Shown here: piece after piece, positions 29,790 through 38,190 of the stretch
How positions within the stretch are numbered: position 1 is the stretch's first letter
Layout of the letters: the number at the start of each line of letters is the position of its first letter
Assembly: GCA_910579515.1 (NCBI GenBank)
Contig: CAJTUV010000032.1
Coordinates: 1-40,058, forward strand
Source of the DNA: an uncultured Hungatella sp.
GTDB taxonomy: Bacteria; Bacillota; Clostridia; Lachnospirales; Lachnospiraceae
Reading direction: 5' to 3'
Length of the DNA: 40,058 nt
Program-made: the position numbers and the translations under genes
The notes under the pieces: generated by a model
Seen by the model: the letters and a program-made list of their open reading frames with translations, nothing else
What the model was told of the DNA's origin: nothing
Database searches by the model: none

Positions 29790-30290
29790 ATGAACATTGT
29801 GCTATTGGAACCAGAGATGCCAGCCAATACCGGTAATATTGGAAGAACGTGTGTTGCCACAAATACCAGGCTGCATCTGATTGAGCCTCTTGGATTCAGG
29901 CTGAATGAGAAGATGGTAAAACGGGCTGGATTGGATTATTGGGATAAACTGGATGTGACGGTTTATAGTGATTACCAGGACTTTTTAGAGAGGAATCCGG
30001 GGGCAGTCATCTATATGGCTAGCACGAAAGCCAGAAAGATGTATACCCAGGTTTCCTATGAACCTGATTGTTATCTGATGTTTGGCAAGGAAAGCGCAGG
30101 GATTCCAGAGGAAATTCTTCTGGAAAACCAGGAAAAGTGTGTCAGGATTCCCATGTGGGGAGATATCCGTTCTCTGAACCTCTCCAATTCTGTGTCGATT
30201 GTGTTATATGAAGCTTTGAGACAGAATGGATTTGAAGGGATGAGGGAACAGGGAGAACTGCATCGGCTGCACTGGGAAGATTTGAGATAG
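29790..30290 (+). CDS. trmL: tRNA (cytidine/uridine-34-2'-O)-methyltransferase TrmL
   Basis: A 166-residue SPOUT methyltransferase that 2'-O-methylates the wobble base of leucine tRNAs. Diagnostic motifs are VLLEPEMPANTGNIGRTC at the N-terminus, LMFGKESAGIPEEIL in the middle and the knot motif MWGDIRSLNLSNSVSIVLYE. The length is normal for the short SPOUT type. I chose the ATG at 29790 because GGGAGGA lies just upstream; an open frame from 29751 overlaps the aminotransferase and has no site. It follows the aminotransferase by 22 bases in the same run. Confidence 0.93.
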   Translation: MNIVLLEPEMPANTGNIGRTCVATNTRLHLIEPLGFRLNEKMVKRAGLDYWDKLDVTVYSDYQDFLERNPGAVIYMASTKARKMYTQVSYEPDCYLMFGKESAGIPEEILLENQEKCVRIPMWGDIRSLNLSNSVSIVLYEALRQNGFEGMREQGELHRLHWEDLR

Positions 30291-30356
30291 GAAGTTGGCG
30301 AAGACAAACGTTTTTCGCAATACACGATGTTAAATATTAGGAAGGAGGTGTGAAAA

Positions 30357-30524
30357 ATGGCAGAATTGAAGAAGTATGTTTGCGGGCCCTGCGGGTATGT
30401 ATATGACCCTGAAATTGGGGACCCGGATAACGGCGTTGCGCCGGGAACTCCGTTTGAGGAGATCCCAGAGGATTGGGTATGTCCAATCTGTGGGCTTGGC
30501 AAGGATGCGTTTGAGGAAGAATAG
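30357..30524 (+). CDS. Rubredoxin
   Basis: A 55-residue rubredoxin carrying one Fe(Cys)4 centre. The two knuckles are YVCGPCGYVYDPEIGDP and WVCPICGLGKDAFEE, and all four cysteines are present. The aromatic core residues typical of the fold (Tyr, Trp, Phe) are also there. It transfers electrons, for example to rubrerythrin or superoxide reductase, in anaerobic oxidative-stress defence. The ATG at 30357 follows GAAGGAGGTG. It is the last gene of the 22328-30524 run. The 66-base gap before it contains an imperfect GCGAA/TTCGC hairpin, and a separate weak promoter there cannot be excluded. Confidence 0.96.
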   Translation: MAELKKYVCGPCGYVYDPEIGDPDNGVAPGTPFEEIPEDWVCPICGLGKDAFEEE

Positions 30525-30543
30525 GATTCTTAGGCAGGAAAAG

Positions 30544-30587
30544 GGGATATCCTGATGAGGCTTAAATTTGCTTCATCAGGATATCCC
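30544..30587. terminator. Terminator hairpin after rubredoxin, inside the end of the convergent GNAT gene
   Basis: GGGATATCCTGATGA (30544-30558) pairs perfectly with TCATCAGGATATCCC (30573-30587), with a 14-base loop. TGATATTT follows. The right arm belongs to the last codons of the minus-strand GNAT gene, which stops at 30562. Confidence 0.8.
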
Positions 30588-31077
30588 TGATATTTCCGCC
30601 GTATTTTTCTTTTTGGGCTACTACATGATAGCCTTGCCGTAAAATGTTGTTGCGGCTATAATGGTTGTCAGGATGGACGGTACATAGGAGATAATGGATT
30701 CCCCGCTGCTTTAATTCCTGTTCTGCTTCTTGCATTAAATGGTATTGCAGCTTTTGGCCGCGATAAAGAGGGAGAATCGCTACAGAATCCATGTGAGCTG
30801 TTAGTAGAAGCTGTTCTCTGGAAAAGCCGATGTCATATCCAAGATTATCTTCTTCCAGGCCCGGAATCGTGGCCATGAAGGTTCCGGCAACTTTATTTGT
30901 GGTTATTTCAATCGCTTTATATCCGACTCCACGTCCGGAAGTTAACATCTTATAGGTATATTCGGCATTGTCTGCCATAAACCATTCTTTTTGGGGCATG
31001 CCTTCCCAAACTGATTGAATAATATCAGCAAAGAGCTGATAATCAGAGGGGAGGGCTTTTTCGATAATAAAATCCAT
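30562..31077 (-). CDS. GNAT family N-acetyltransferase
   Basis: A 171-residue single-domain acetyltransferase. The acetyl-CoA strand is AHMDSVAILPLYRGQKLQYH, with the R-G-x-x-L loop reading Y-R-G-Q-K-L. Later LLCTVHPDNHYSRNNILRQGY is the usual distal segment that closes the cofactor site. The size is right for the family. The acceptor is unknown; clostridial relatives are often amino-acid or antibiotic acetyltransferases, but nothing here decides. The ATG at 31077 follows AAAAGGGGATT. It is the last gene of the minus-strand asnS-SbcD-SbcC-GNAT group and starts 18 bases after the SbcC-like gene. Confidence 0.87.
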   Translation of the reverse strand: MDFIIEKALPSDYQLFADIIQSVWEGMPQKEWFMADNAEYTYKMLTSGRGVGYKAIEITTNKVAGTFMATIPGLEEDNLGYDIGFSREQLLLTAHMDSVAILPLYRGQKLQYHLMQEAEQELKQRGIHYLLCTVHPDNHYSRNNILRQGYHVVAQKEKYGGNIRDILMKQI

Positions 31078-31095
31078 AATAAAATCCCCTTTTGA

Positions 31096-32961
31096 TTATA
31101 AGGTAATGAGATGATAAGGAAGCTGATTGGCAGTCAGCATCTGAGCCTCCCGCTGGTGGCAGGTAAACAAAAGGATTTGGCCTTTGTAGGTGGAGGACAG
31201 CCACTTTAAGGCATTTTTTAAGCGCTCATCGTCATAGAGCACAAAACTGTCATCGAAAACCAAAGGCAGGGAGTCTGTACGACTTCCTTGAATCAGTTTG
31301 GCAGAGGCCAGACGAAGAGCTAAATAAACCTGATCTGCAGTACCACCGCTGACCTGCTCCATGGGAACCAGTTTCGTTTTTGTATTCATAAACGCATTCA
31401 GATTTTCATCGATGCTCATACTGGTATAGATACCGCCTGTAAGGCCGTCAATCAAATCAGAGGCCGTCTTGTTCAGATGAAGACCAAAGGAGTTGCGGAT
31501 CGAGGTGGATAATTCGGTCATGGTTTCCTGGGCCAAATCAATAGCCTCCAATTCCTGAGAAATTTTGTCATTCTCCGCAAGGGTGCTGCGAAGTGCTTCG
31601 GCCTGAGTCTTATAGTTGGAGAGAAGCTCCAGCTTTTTTTCCAGAGTCCATTGGTTTTTTTGCTGCTTTTCAATGTTCTGACTGAAATCATTTTGACGGA
31701 TTTGAAGAGACGAAATCTCATCATTTAATCTTTGAATGGTTTCCTCTGACTGTTGAATTGTACTGCTTAGCCGTTTAAATTCAGCCATTCTCCCTCGGAA
31801 AGCTTCCATGGCCTCCTTGGTAACGCTGGGATCTCCAAGATGGCGGCCAAAGGCCTTTTGGAGTTCCTGGCTGCTTTGTTCCAGTTTTTTCTTAAGGCTT
31901 CTGCTGCTGAGAATCATAGACAGGCTAATCATGCATAACAGAAAGGCAACCCCTACTAAAAATGCCGAAACCAACAGAGGCGCTAAGTTAAGATAAAAAC
32001 TGACAGGGTTTTGGCCTCCCAGGTAATAAAAGTAAACAGACAAAGCACAAAATACCGCTGCCAAAATAAAAGGTAAAATCGTCAAAGCCTTTCGCCCTTT
32101 ATGGCTCAGAGTATCCTTTAACTCTTCATACTCCTGAAAGCTTTCGTCGGTCTGTTCTTCATAGGATTCAATGTCTTCAATGGTGGAAAAATGGTTTTCT
32201 GATAAAACCTGGTGTCCGCGTGCAGATTTTTGGAGAAGCTGTTCTTTTTCGGCCTGTATTGTTTCTACCTGAGACTGAGTCTCCGTTCGCATCTTCTGAT
32301 AAGAAGGAATCAGATTTTCGTATTCCGGTGCCGCAATCTCCCGTTCCAGGGATTTGATTTCTCCCAGCAAAGAGGTATAGGACCTGGCGGCATCAGGAAT
32401 CTGTCTGGCGCCGATTTCTTTTCGCCTGCTTTTTAAAAAGTCTGTGGCCTTGGTAATATTTAATGCCATATTGCCGGAAGTGTTCATGTTGGCAATATAA
32501 TTTTTTAACTCGGATACCATGCCTTCGTCTGTGGCGCATTTTAACTGGCCGATGCTAATGGTATTGTTGTAAGCGGTTTCACTTAGGCCGCATAACAGCT
32601 CGTCCAACAGCCCTTTTCCATCCGCTACTTCTTTTCCAAGGGTTTCGTCGATGATTCGAAATTCTTTCTGATTTTTTTGAAAGCGCCGTTCAATCCTATA
32701 AATCGTTCCCTGATGCTCCAAGCGGAGAGATCCCTCATACGTTCCGCTGTTTTCCCACGGTTCATATTTGCTGTAAAGATCATTTTTGGAGGCTCGTCCT
32801 CTCTGAGGGTGAATACCAAAGAGCATACCACGGATAAAGGTATGCATAGTTGATTTTCCAGTCTCATTTTTTCCGTAAATTACATTGATACCATCTTCAA
32901 AAGAAATCGTCTGTTCCTGAAATTTTCCAAATCCTTTTATCTGAAGTTCAAGAAATTTCAT
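31096..32961 (-). CDS. SbcC/YhaN-like AAA ATPase with internal membrane helices
   Basis: A 621-residue SMC/Rad50-type ATPase. The N-terminal half-site starts MKFLELQIKGFGKFQEQTIS with Walker A VIYGKNETGKSTMHTF at about 28-43. A coiled coil (about 190-260 and 370-470) is interrupted by two or more membrane helices (about 290-360, with ILPFILAAVFCALSVYFYYL). The C-terminal half-site has the signature VSGGTADQVYLALRLA and Walker B LPLVFDDSFVLYD. It is shorter than B. subtilis YhaN (about 960 residues), mainly in the coiled coil. It pairs with the SbcD/YhaO-like phosphoesterase encoded three bases upstream. A role in membrane-associated DNA end processing is inferred from the family. Confidence 0.88.
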   Translation of the reverse strand: MKFLELQIKGFGKFQEQTISFEDGINVIYGKNETGKSTMHTFIRGMLFGIHPQRGRASKNDLYSKYEPWENSGTYEGSLRLEHQGTIYRIERRFQKNQKEFRIIDETLGKEVADGKGLLDELLCGLSETAYNNTISIGQLKCATDEGMVSELKNYIANMNTSGNMALNITKATDFLKSRRKEIGARQIPDAARSYTSLLGEIKSLEREIAAPEYENLIPSYQKMRTETQSQVETIQAEKEQLLQKSARGHQVLSENHFSTIEDIESYEEQTDESFQEYEELKDTLSHKGRKALTILPFILAAVFCALSVYFYYLGGQNPVSFYLNLAPLLVSAFLVGVAFLLCMISLSMILSSRSLKKKLEQSSQELQKAFGRHLGDPSVTKEAMEAFRGRMAEFKRLSSTIQQSEETIQRLNDEISSLQIRQNDFSQNIEKQQKNQWTLEKKLELLSNYKTQAEALRSTLAENDKISQELEAIDLAQETMTELSTSIRNSFGLHLNKTASDLIDGLTGGIYTSMSIDENLNAFMNTKTKLVPMEQVSGGTADQVYLALRLASAKLIQGSRTDSLPLVFDDSFVLYDDERLKNALKWLSSTYKGQILLFTCHQREAQMLTANQLPYHLITL

Positions 32962-32964
32962 GAA

Positions 32965-34035
32965 TTAACTCCTTTCATCTGTGGTATGCAATAAAGCATG
33001 GATTCCATAATAAAGAGCCTTTTTTTCCACAGGGCTCATATCCGGTTTCTGGAGAGCCCGAATATAAAATCCAATCATGTCGCTGGGATGCTCGGCAAAC
33101 AGTGCGCTGAAATCATATTGAGGTTCTGATTCGTCTACAATTTCACTGATTCGAAATTTGGATGTTAAATTTTCCAAATCAAATTCCGTCTCAGGGTCCC
33201 TCATTCCCCGAATGCGGAACCGGTAGATATTTTGCGGTCCCCGGCCTTTGATTACCTGAGAGATTTTAAGCTCCAGTTCTACATTGGTGGTGTGAGTTGT
33301 GATATTTACTGCCAGAGGGATGTACTGAGATTTGCACAAGGGCAGAAATTTTAAACTCTCTACCTTTTTCGTAAAGGGACTGATTTCCCCATAATAAACA
33401 CCGTGCTCCCCCACTTCTGTCTTGTCCAGAGGTTCTGGAGAACCTGGATAGGCTGCCTTTGAATCAAGAAGCACCTCTGGTTTATGGATATGGCCTAAAG
33501 CAATATAAGAAAAACCAGAGGAGGCTAAAGCGCTTTTATCAAAAGGAAGATGAGAGCTGTCCCCACCGTGGGCCATCAGAACGTGAATCCGGTTATCGGC
33601 GGGAACCTCCAGATGATCAATTCGGTTTTCATAGATTTCTGGTGAATGGTAACTGAAACCGTGTACTTCCAAGTTGCAGTCATCAAAATACACAGATTCT
33701 AAATCTTCTTTCATAAAGTAGGTCACATTCGGGCACCAGGAAAAACTGTTTAATACTGAATTGCTTCGAATCCGGTCATGATTTCCTGCAATAATTACCA
33801 CATGAACCGAGGGGATGGTGCTAAAAAGATAGTTCAGCTCTTTTAAATCTCTCTGCAAAGGCTGACGATGGAATAAGTCGCCTGCAATAAACAGGAAATC
33901 TACCTCTAAGTCCCTGGCTTTTGTGATGATTTGGGTAAAGGTATCCTTTATGGCCTGAGCACGTTCTCTGCTCCATGGTTTATTGCTGTCTGGCGTCATG
34001 CCCCAGTGGACATCGGCTGTGTGGATAAATTTCAT
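32965..34035 (-). CDS. SbcD/YhaO-like metallophosphoesterase (DNA repair exonuclease)
   Basis: A 356-residue Mre11/SbcD-family nuclease. It starts KFIHTADVHWG (metal site 1), followed by LFIAGDLFHRQPL, VVIIAGNHDRIRSN, VLMAHGGDSS and IALGHIHKPEV. These are the full set of metallophosphoesterase motifs. The C-terminal 120 residues form the capping domain. It acts with the SbcC-like ATPase encoded next (stop and start only 3 bases apart) in DNA end cleavage and repair. The ATG at 34035 follows AAAGGAGGAAC. It is 32 bases behind asnS on the same strand and is probably co-transcribed with it. Confidence 0.9.
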   Translation of the reverse strand: MKFIHTADVHWGMTPDSNKPWSRERAQAIKDTFTQIITKARDLEVDFLFIAGDLFHRQPLQRDLKELNYLFSTIPSVHVVIIAGNHDRIRSNSVLNSFSWCPNVTYFMKEDLESVYFDDCNLEVHGFSYHSPEIYENRIDHLEVPADNRIHVLMAHGGDSSHLPFDKSALASSGFSYIALGHIHKPEVLLDSKAAYPGSPEPLDKTEVGEHGVYYGEISPFTKKVESLKFLPLCKSQYIPLAVNITTHTTNVELELKISQVIKGRGPQNIYRFRIRGMRDPETEFDLENLTSKFRISEIVDESEPQYDFSALFAEHPSDMIGFYIRALQKPDMSPVEKKALYYGIHALLHTTDERS

Positions 34036-34067
34036 GTCAGTTCCTCCTTTGTGTCGGCGCCTAACAA

Positions 34068-35459
34068 TTATAGTTCACAATTATTGACAGTTCTTGGGAA
34101 AGGAATTACATCGCGAATATTGGACATACCAGTCAGGTACATTACGCAGCGTTCAAATCCTAATCCAAATCCAGAGTGGCGGGTAGAGCCGTACTTGCGC
34201 AGATCCAGATAGAACTGATAATCCTCTTCTTTCAGCCCAAGTTCTTTCATACGGGTCAAAAGTTTATCGTAGTTATCCTCACGCTGGCTTCCACCGATGA
34301 TCTCGCCGATACCAGGAACAAGACAATCCATGGCGGCTACAGTCTTTTGATCATCATTCTGCTTCATATAAAAAGCTTTAATCTCTTTAGGATAGTCTGT
34401 AACAAAGATGGGTTTCTTAAATATCTGTTCAGTCAGATAACGCTCGTGCTCCGTCTGCAAATCACAGCCCCAGGATACTTTATAATCAAAGTTGTCATTA
34501 TTCTTTTCCAGAATCTCAATGGCCTTTGTATAAGTGACATGGCCGAATTCGGAATTTAAAACTCCGTTAAGACGCTCCAGAAGTCCCTTGTCTACAAACT
34601 GATTAAAGAAATTCATCTCTTCCGGCGCATGGTCAAGAACATATTGAATCACATACTTTAACATCCCCTCTGCCAAAGCCATGTTGTCCTGTAAATCAGC
34701 AAAGGCCATTTCTGGCTCAATCATCCAAAATTCTGCCGCATGTCGGGTGGTGTTGGAATTCTCAGCACGAAACGTAGGACCAAAAGTGTAAATATTTCGA
34801 AATGCCATGGCATAAGTCTCGCCGTTTAGCTGTCCGCTTACCGTTAAGCTGGTTGGTTTGCCAAAGAAATCCTGACTATAATCTAAAGCTCCATCAGAAG
34901 TCTTGGGAAGATTGTTTAAATCCATCGTAGTCACCTGGAACATCTCTCCGGCTCCTTCACAGTCGCTGGCTGTGATTAAGGGCGTATGGACATAGACGAA
35001 ATCCCTGTCCTGGAAATACTGGTGAATCGCATAAGCGATCAGAGATCTTACACGAAAGACAGCCTGGAAGGTATTGGTTCTGGGACGTAAATGAGAGATG
35101 GATCTTAAATATTCAAAGCTGTGGCGTTTCTTCTGAAGCGGGTAATCCGAAGCAGACGTTCCTTCCACACAGATCTGAATAGCCTGAATCTCAAACGGCT
35201 GTTTAGCCTGAGGAGTGGCTACCAGAGTACCTTTTACAAGAATGGCCGCTCCCACATTTAATTTGGAAATTTCGTCAAAATTCTCCATAGTGTCATGATA
35301 AACAATCTGAAGCGGTTCAAAATAGGAACCGTCTGACAAAACAATAAAACCAAAAGCTTTAGAATCCCGAATACTTCGAACCCAGCCGCCAACTTCAATT
35401 TCCTGGTCCAAATACGTTTGCCGGTTCCTATATATCTCTCTTACTGTTACCAGATTCAT
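34068..35459 (-). CDS. asnS: Asparaginyl-tRNA synthetase
   Basis: A 463-residue class IIb aminoacyl-tRNA synthetase that charges tRNA-Asn. The N-terminal OB-fold anticodon domain (about 1-110) has IEVGGWVRSIRDSKAFGFIV. The catalytic core has FRAENSNTTRHAAEFWMIEP (motif 2) and GLGFERCVMYLTGMSNIRD (motif 3), plus PLITASDCEGAGEMF. The length is standard. The start at 35459 follows AGGAGAATT, with a rather long A/T spacer. A frame open from 35642 crosses the promoter and is rejected. The promoter at 35497-35525 gives a leader too short for a T-box, so tRNA-sensing control is not expected. It heads the minus-strand group that includes the SbcDC-like genes. Confidence 0.97.
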   Translation of the reverse strand: MNLVTVREIYRNRQTYLDQEIEVGGWVRSIRDSKAFGFIVLSDGSYFEPLQIVYHDTMENFDEISKLNVGAAILVKGTLVATPQAKQPFEIQAIQICVEGTSASDYPLQKKRHSFEYLRSISHLRPRTNTFQAVFRVRSLIAYAIHQYFQDRDFVYVHTPLITASDCEGAGEMFQVTTMDLNNLPKTSDGALDYSQDFFGKPTSLTVSGQLNGETYAMAFRNIYTFGPTFRAENSNTTRHAAEFWMIEPEMAFADLQDNMALAEGMLKYVIQYVLDHAPEEMNFFNQFVDKGLLERLNGVLNSEFGHVTYTKAIEILEKNNDNFDYKVSWGCDLQTEHERYLTEQIFKKPIFVTDYPKEIKAFYMKQNDDQKTVAAMDCLVPGIGEIIGGSQREDNYDKLLTRMKELGLKEEDYQFYLDLRKYGSTRHSGFGLGFERCVMYLTGMSNIRDVIPFPRTVNNCEL

Positions 35460-35496
35460 AATAAAAAATTCTCCTTTTTGACGCAATTTTATTGTC

Positions 35497-35525
35497 ATTA
35501 TACTGTATTTTGGAAACTGATTCAA
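35497..35525 (-). promoter_or_regulatory. Sigma-A promoter of asnS
   Basis: On the minus strand, TTGAAT (35520-35525), a 17-base spacer and a perfect TATAAT (35497-35502), about 38 bases from the asnS start. Confidence 0.8.
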
Positions 35526-35578
35526 GGCCATTTTCGGCCATACAAAGCCACTTTTTGAATTATTCACCAATGTGCTTC

Positions 35579-35637
35579 CATTTTCCGACAAAAAAATGGG
35601 AAAAGTCTTCTTGGCATAGAAAAAGTGTCGGAAAATG
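35579..35637. repeat. 12-bp inverted repeat between divergent asnS and glgC
   Basis: CATTTTCCGACA (35579-35590) and TGTCGGAAAATG (35626-35637) are exact inverses, 35 bases apart. A partial third copy, CATTTTCGG, lies at 35529-35537. The repeat sits upstream of both promoters and could be an operator or a hairpin. It lacks a T-run, so it is not an obvious terminator. Confidence 0.5.
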
Positions 35638-35670
35638 TACAAAAATCAAGAAAAATATTTCATAAATTTA

Positions 35671-35699
35671 TTCACTATTTCCAAAGGATGTGATATAAT
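35671..35699 (+). promoter_or_regulatory. Sigma-A promoter of glgC-glgD-spoVG
   Basis: TTCACT (35671-35676), a 17-base spacer and TATAAT (35694-35699) with TGA in front (extended -10). About 50 bases separate it from the glgC start. Confidence 0.7.
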
Positions 35700-35749
35700 A
35701 TAGGAAAAACAACCTTAACAATAAAGAAACTACAGCAAGAGGTGATAGC

Positions 35750-37024
35750 GTGATTAAAAAAGAGATGATTGCTATGCTTTTAGCAGGCGGACAGGGCAGC
35801 CGCCTGGGTGTTTTGACTCAGAAAGTAGCAAAGCCCGCAGTATCGTTTGGTGGAAAATATCGAATTATAGATTTTCCCTTAAGCAACTGCATTAATTCCG
35901 GCGTAGACACCGTAGGCGTTCTGACCCAGTATCAGCCTTTACGTCTCAATACCCATATTGGAATCGGGATTCCCTGGGATTTAGACCGGAATGTAGGAGG
36001 GGTAACGATTCTGCCTCCTTATGAGAAGAGCAAAGGGAGCGACTGGTATACCGGCACTGCCAACGCCATTTTTCAGAATCTGGAGTTTATGGAGAATTAT
36101 AATCCAGAGTATGTCCTGATTTTATCTGGCGATCATATTTATAAGATGGATTATGAGGTAATGCTGGAGTATCATAAAGCTAATAACGCCGACGTCACCA
36201 TTGCTGCTATGCCGGTTCCCATTGAGGAGGCCAGCCGTTTTGGAATCCTGATTACAGATGAAACCAACCGGATTAGAGAATTTGAAGAAAAGCCGGCAAA
36301 TCCAAGAAGCAACCTAGCCTCTATGGGTATATACATTTTTACCTGGAAAGCCTTAAGGGAAGCATTGGTAGAATTAAAGGATGTTCCGGGATGTGATTTT
36401 GGAAAACATATTATTCCCTTCTGTCATGAGAAGGAGGAACGCATTTTTGCATATGAGTATAACGGCTACTGGAAGGATGTGGGAACTTTAAGCTCCTACT
36501 GGGAAGCTAATATGGAATTGATCGACATTATTCCAGAGTTTAACTTATACGAGGAATATTGGAAAATTTATACAAAAAGCGATATTATCCCGCCCCAGTT
36601 TATTGCTGCAGAGGCCAAGGTGGAACGCAGCATTATCGGAGAGGGGGCAGAAATCTATGGACATGTTGTCAACTCTGTGATCGGAGCCGGAGTTATTGTT
36701 GAAAAGGGGGCCGCTGTACGGGATTCGATTGTGATGAGAGGCGGCGTTATCGGTAAAGGCACCAAGGTGACAAAGGCCATTATTGCTGAGGATGTAATCA
36801 TTGGAGACAATGTGGAGATTGGAGTGGGAGAGTTTGCCAAGAGCAAATATGACTCGAAGGTGTATCAAGCAGATTTGGCAGTCATTGGAGAGCGCAGTGT
36901 GATTCCCGAAGGAGTAAAAATAGGAAGAAACACGGCCATTGCCGGAGTGACAATTCCTGAAGACTATCCAGACGGACTGCTGGCAAGCGGAGATTACATT
37001 ATGAAGGCAGGTGGTGAACGATGA
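35750..37024 (+). CDS. glgC: Glucose-1-phosphate adenylyltransferase
   Basis: A 424-residue ADP-glucose pyrophosphorylase. It makes ADP-glucose from glucose-1-phosphate and ATP, the committed step of bacterial glycogen synthesis. The N-terminal nucleotidyltransferase domain has MLLAGGQGSRLGVLTQKVAK, PLSNCINSG, GTANAIFQN and SGDHIYKMDY. GYWKDVGT is near residue 240. The C-terminal 130 residues form a left-handed beta-helix with hexapeptide repeats (VIGAGVIVEKGAAV). All active-site Lys/Asp positions that I can check are present. The start is GTG at 35750 behind AGAGGTGA. The stop overlaps the glgD start (ATGA), as expected for subunits of one enzyme. Confidence 0.96.
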   Translation: MIKKEMIAMLLAGGQGSRLGVLTQKVAKPAVSFGGKYRIIDFPLSNCINSGVDTVGVLTQYQPLRLNTHIGIGIPWDLDRNVGGVTILPPYEKSKGSDWYTGTANAIFQNLEFMENYNPEYVLILSGDHIYKMDYEVMLEYHKANNADVTIAAMPVPIEEASRFGILITDETNRIREFEEKPANPRSNLASMGIYIFTWKALREALVELKDVPGCDFGKHIIPFCHEKEERIFAYEYNGYWKDVGTLSSYWEANMELIDIIPEFNLYEEYWKIYTKSDIIPPQFIAAEAKVERSIIGEGAEIYGHVVNSVIGAGVIVEKGAAVRDSIVMRGGVIGKGTKVTKAIIAEDVIIGDNVEIGVGEFAKSKYDSKVYQADLAVIGERSVIPEGVKIGRNTAIAGVTIPEDYPDGLLASGDYIMKAGGER

Positions 37025-38142
37025 GAGCGATTGGAATCATTTTGGCAGGCGGTAACAGCAAACGGATGCGGGAGTTATCCAATAAGCGGGCTATCTCAGC
37101 CATGCCCATCGCAGGCAGTTATCGCAGCATCGATTTTTCATTAAGTAATATGTCCAATTCCCATGTTCAGAATGTGGCTGTGTTTACACAATATAATTCC
37201 CGCTCCTTAAATGAGCATTTAAGCTCTTCTAAATGGTGGGACTTTGGAAGAAAGCAAGGCGGGTTATTCCTTTTTACCCCGACTATTACAGCGGAGCATA
37301 ATGACTGGTATAGAGGAACCGCAGATGCTCTGTATCAGAATCTGGCTTTTTTGAAAAACAGCCATGAACCCTATGTGGTGATTGCTTCTGGCGACTGCGT
37401 TTATAAACTGGATTATGCGAAGGTGCTGGAGTATCATATTGAAAAGAAGGCGGATATTACTATTGTGTGTAAGGACATGCCGCCGGAAGAAGATGTTACC
37501 CGTTACGGTGTGGTGAAGGTGAACGACGACGGCCGTGTGGCAGATTTTCAGGAAAAACCTATGGTGGCTGAGTCCAACACGATTTCCTGCGGAATTTACG
37601 TCATTAGACGGCGTCAACTCATTGAGCTTATTGAGCGCTGTGCTCAGGATGACAGATATGATTTTGTGAATGATATTTTGATTCGTTATAAAAATCTGAA
37701 GCGGATTTTTGCATACAGAATGGATACTTACTGGAGCAATATTGCCTCTGTGGAGTCTTACTATAAGACTAACATGGATTTTTTGAAACCAGAGGTAAGG
37801 GATTACTTCTTCCGCCAGTATCCAGAGATTTATACAAAAGTTGGGGATATGCCGCCGGCCAAATATAATCCGGGGGCAGATGTGAAAAACAGCCTGGTAT
37901 CCAGCGGAAGCATTATCAACGGTGTGGTTGAAAATTCTCTGCTGTTTAGGCAGGCATATATTGGCAATAACTGTGTGATTAAGAATTCCATCATTCTGAA
38001 TGACGTGTATATTGGAGATAATACAGTCATTGAGAATTGTATCGTGGAAAGCAGGGATACGATCCGCGCTAACACGACTTATATTGGTACACCGGATAAC
38101 ATTAAAATTGTGGTAGAGAAGAACGAACGGTATACCCTATAG
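37021..38142 (+). CDS. glgD: Glucose-1-phosphate adenylyltransferase subunit GlgD
   Basis: A 373-residue paralog of GlgC. It keeps the fold (IILAGGNSKRMRELSNKRAI, SIDFSLSNMSNS, GTADALYQNLAF, SGDCVYKLDYAK). The pyrophosphate loop differs: G-G-N-S-K-R-M replaces GGQGSRL, and the HIYKMDY motif reads CVYKLDY. In clostridia and Bacilli GlgD is a regulatory or low-activity subunit that activates GlgC in a heterotetramer. The C-terminal hexapeptide repeats are shorter than in GlgC. It starts 4 bases inside glgC, so the two are translationally coupled. No further glycogen genes (glgA, glgB) follow in the window. Confidence 0.94.
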   Translation: MRAIGIILAGGNSKRMRELSNKRAISAMPIAGSYRSIDFSLSNMSNSHVQNVAVFTQYNSRSLNEHLSSSKWWDFGRKQGGLFLFTPTITAEHNDWYRGTADALYQNLAFLKNSHEPYVVIASGDCVYKLDYAKVLEYHIEKKADITIVCKDMPPEEDVTRYGVVKVNDDGRVADFQEKPMVAESNTISCGIYVIRRRQLIELIERCAQDDRYDFVNDILIRYKNLKRIFAYRMDTYWSNIASVESYYKTNMDFLKPEVRDYFFRQYPEIYTKVGDMPPAKYNPGADVKNSLVSSGSIINGVVENSLLFRQAYIGNNCVIKNSIILNDVYIGDNTVIENCIVESRDTIRANTTYIGTPDNIKIVVEKNERYTL

Positions 38143-38190
38143 GGGTGGAAGAAACCATAAGAAGTAGAAGTACAACAGGAGGGTTGCTTT

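Noticed and set aside
35460..35496. Possible T-box leader for asnS
   Set aside because: The promoter leaves a leader of about 30 bases, far too short for a T-box specifier and antiterminator.
35460..35642. N-terminal extension of asnS in the same open frame
   Set aside because: It crosses the asnS promoter (35497-35525) and an inverted repeat, has no ribosome site, and adds residues not found in the synthetase family.
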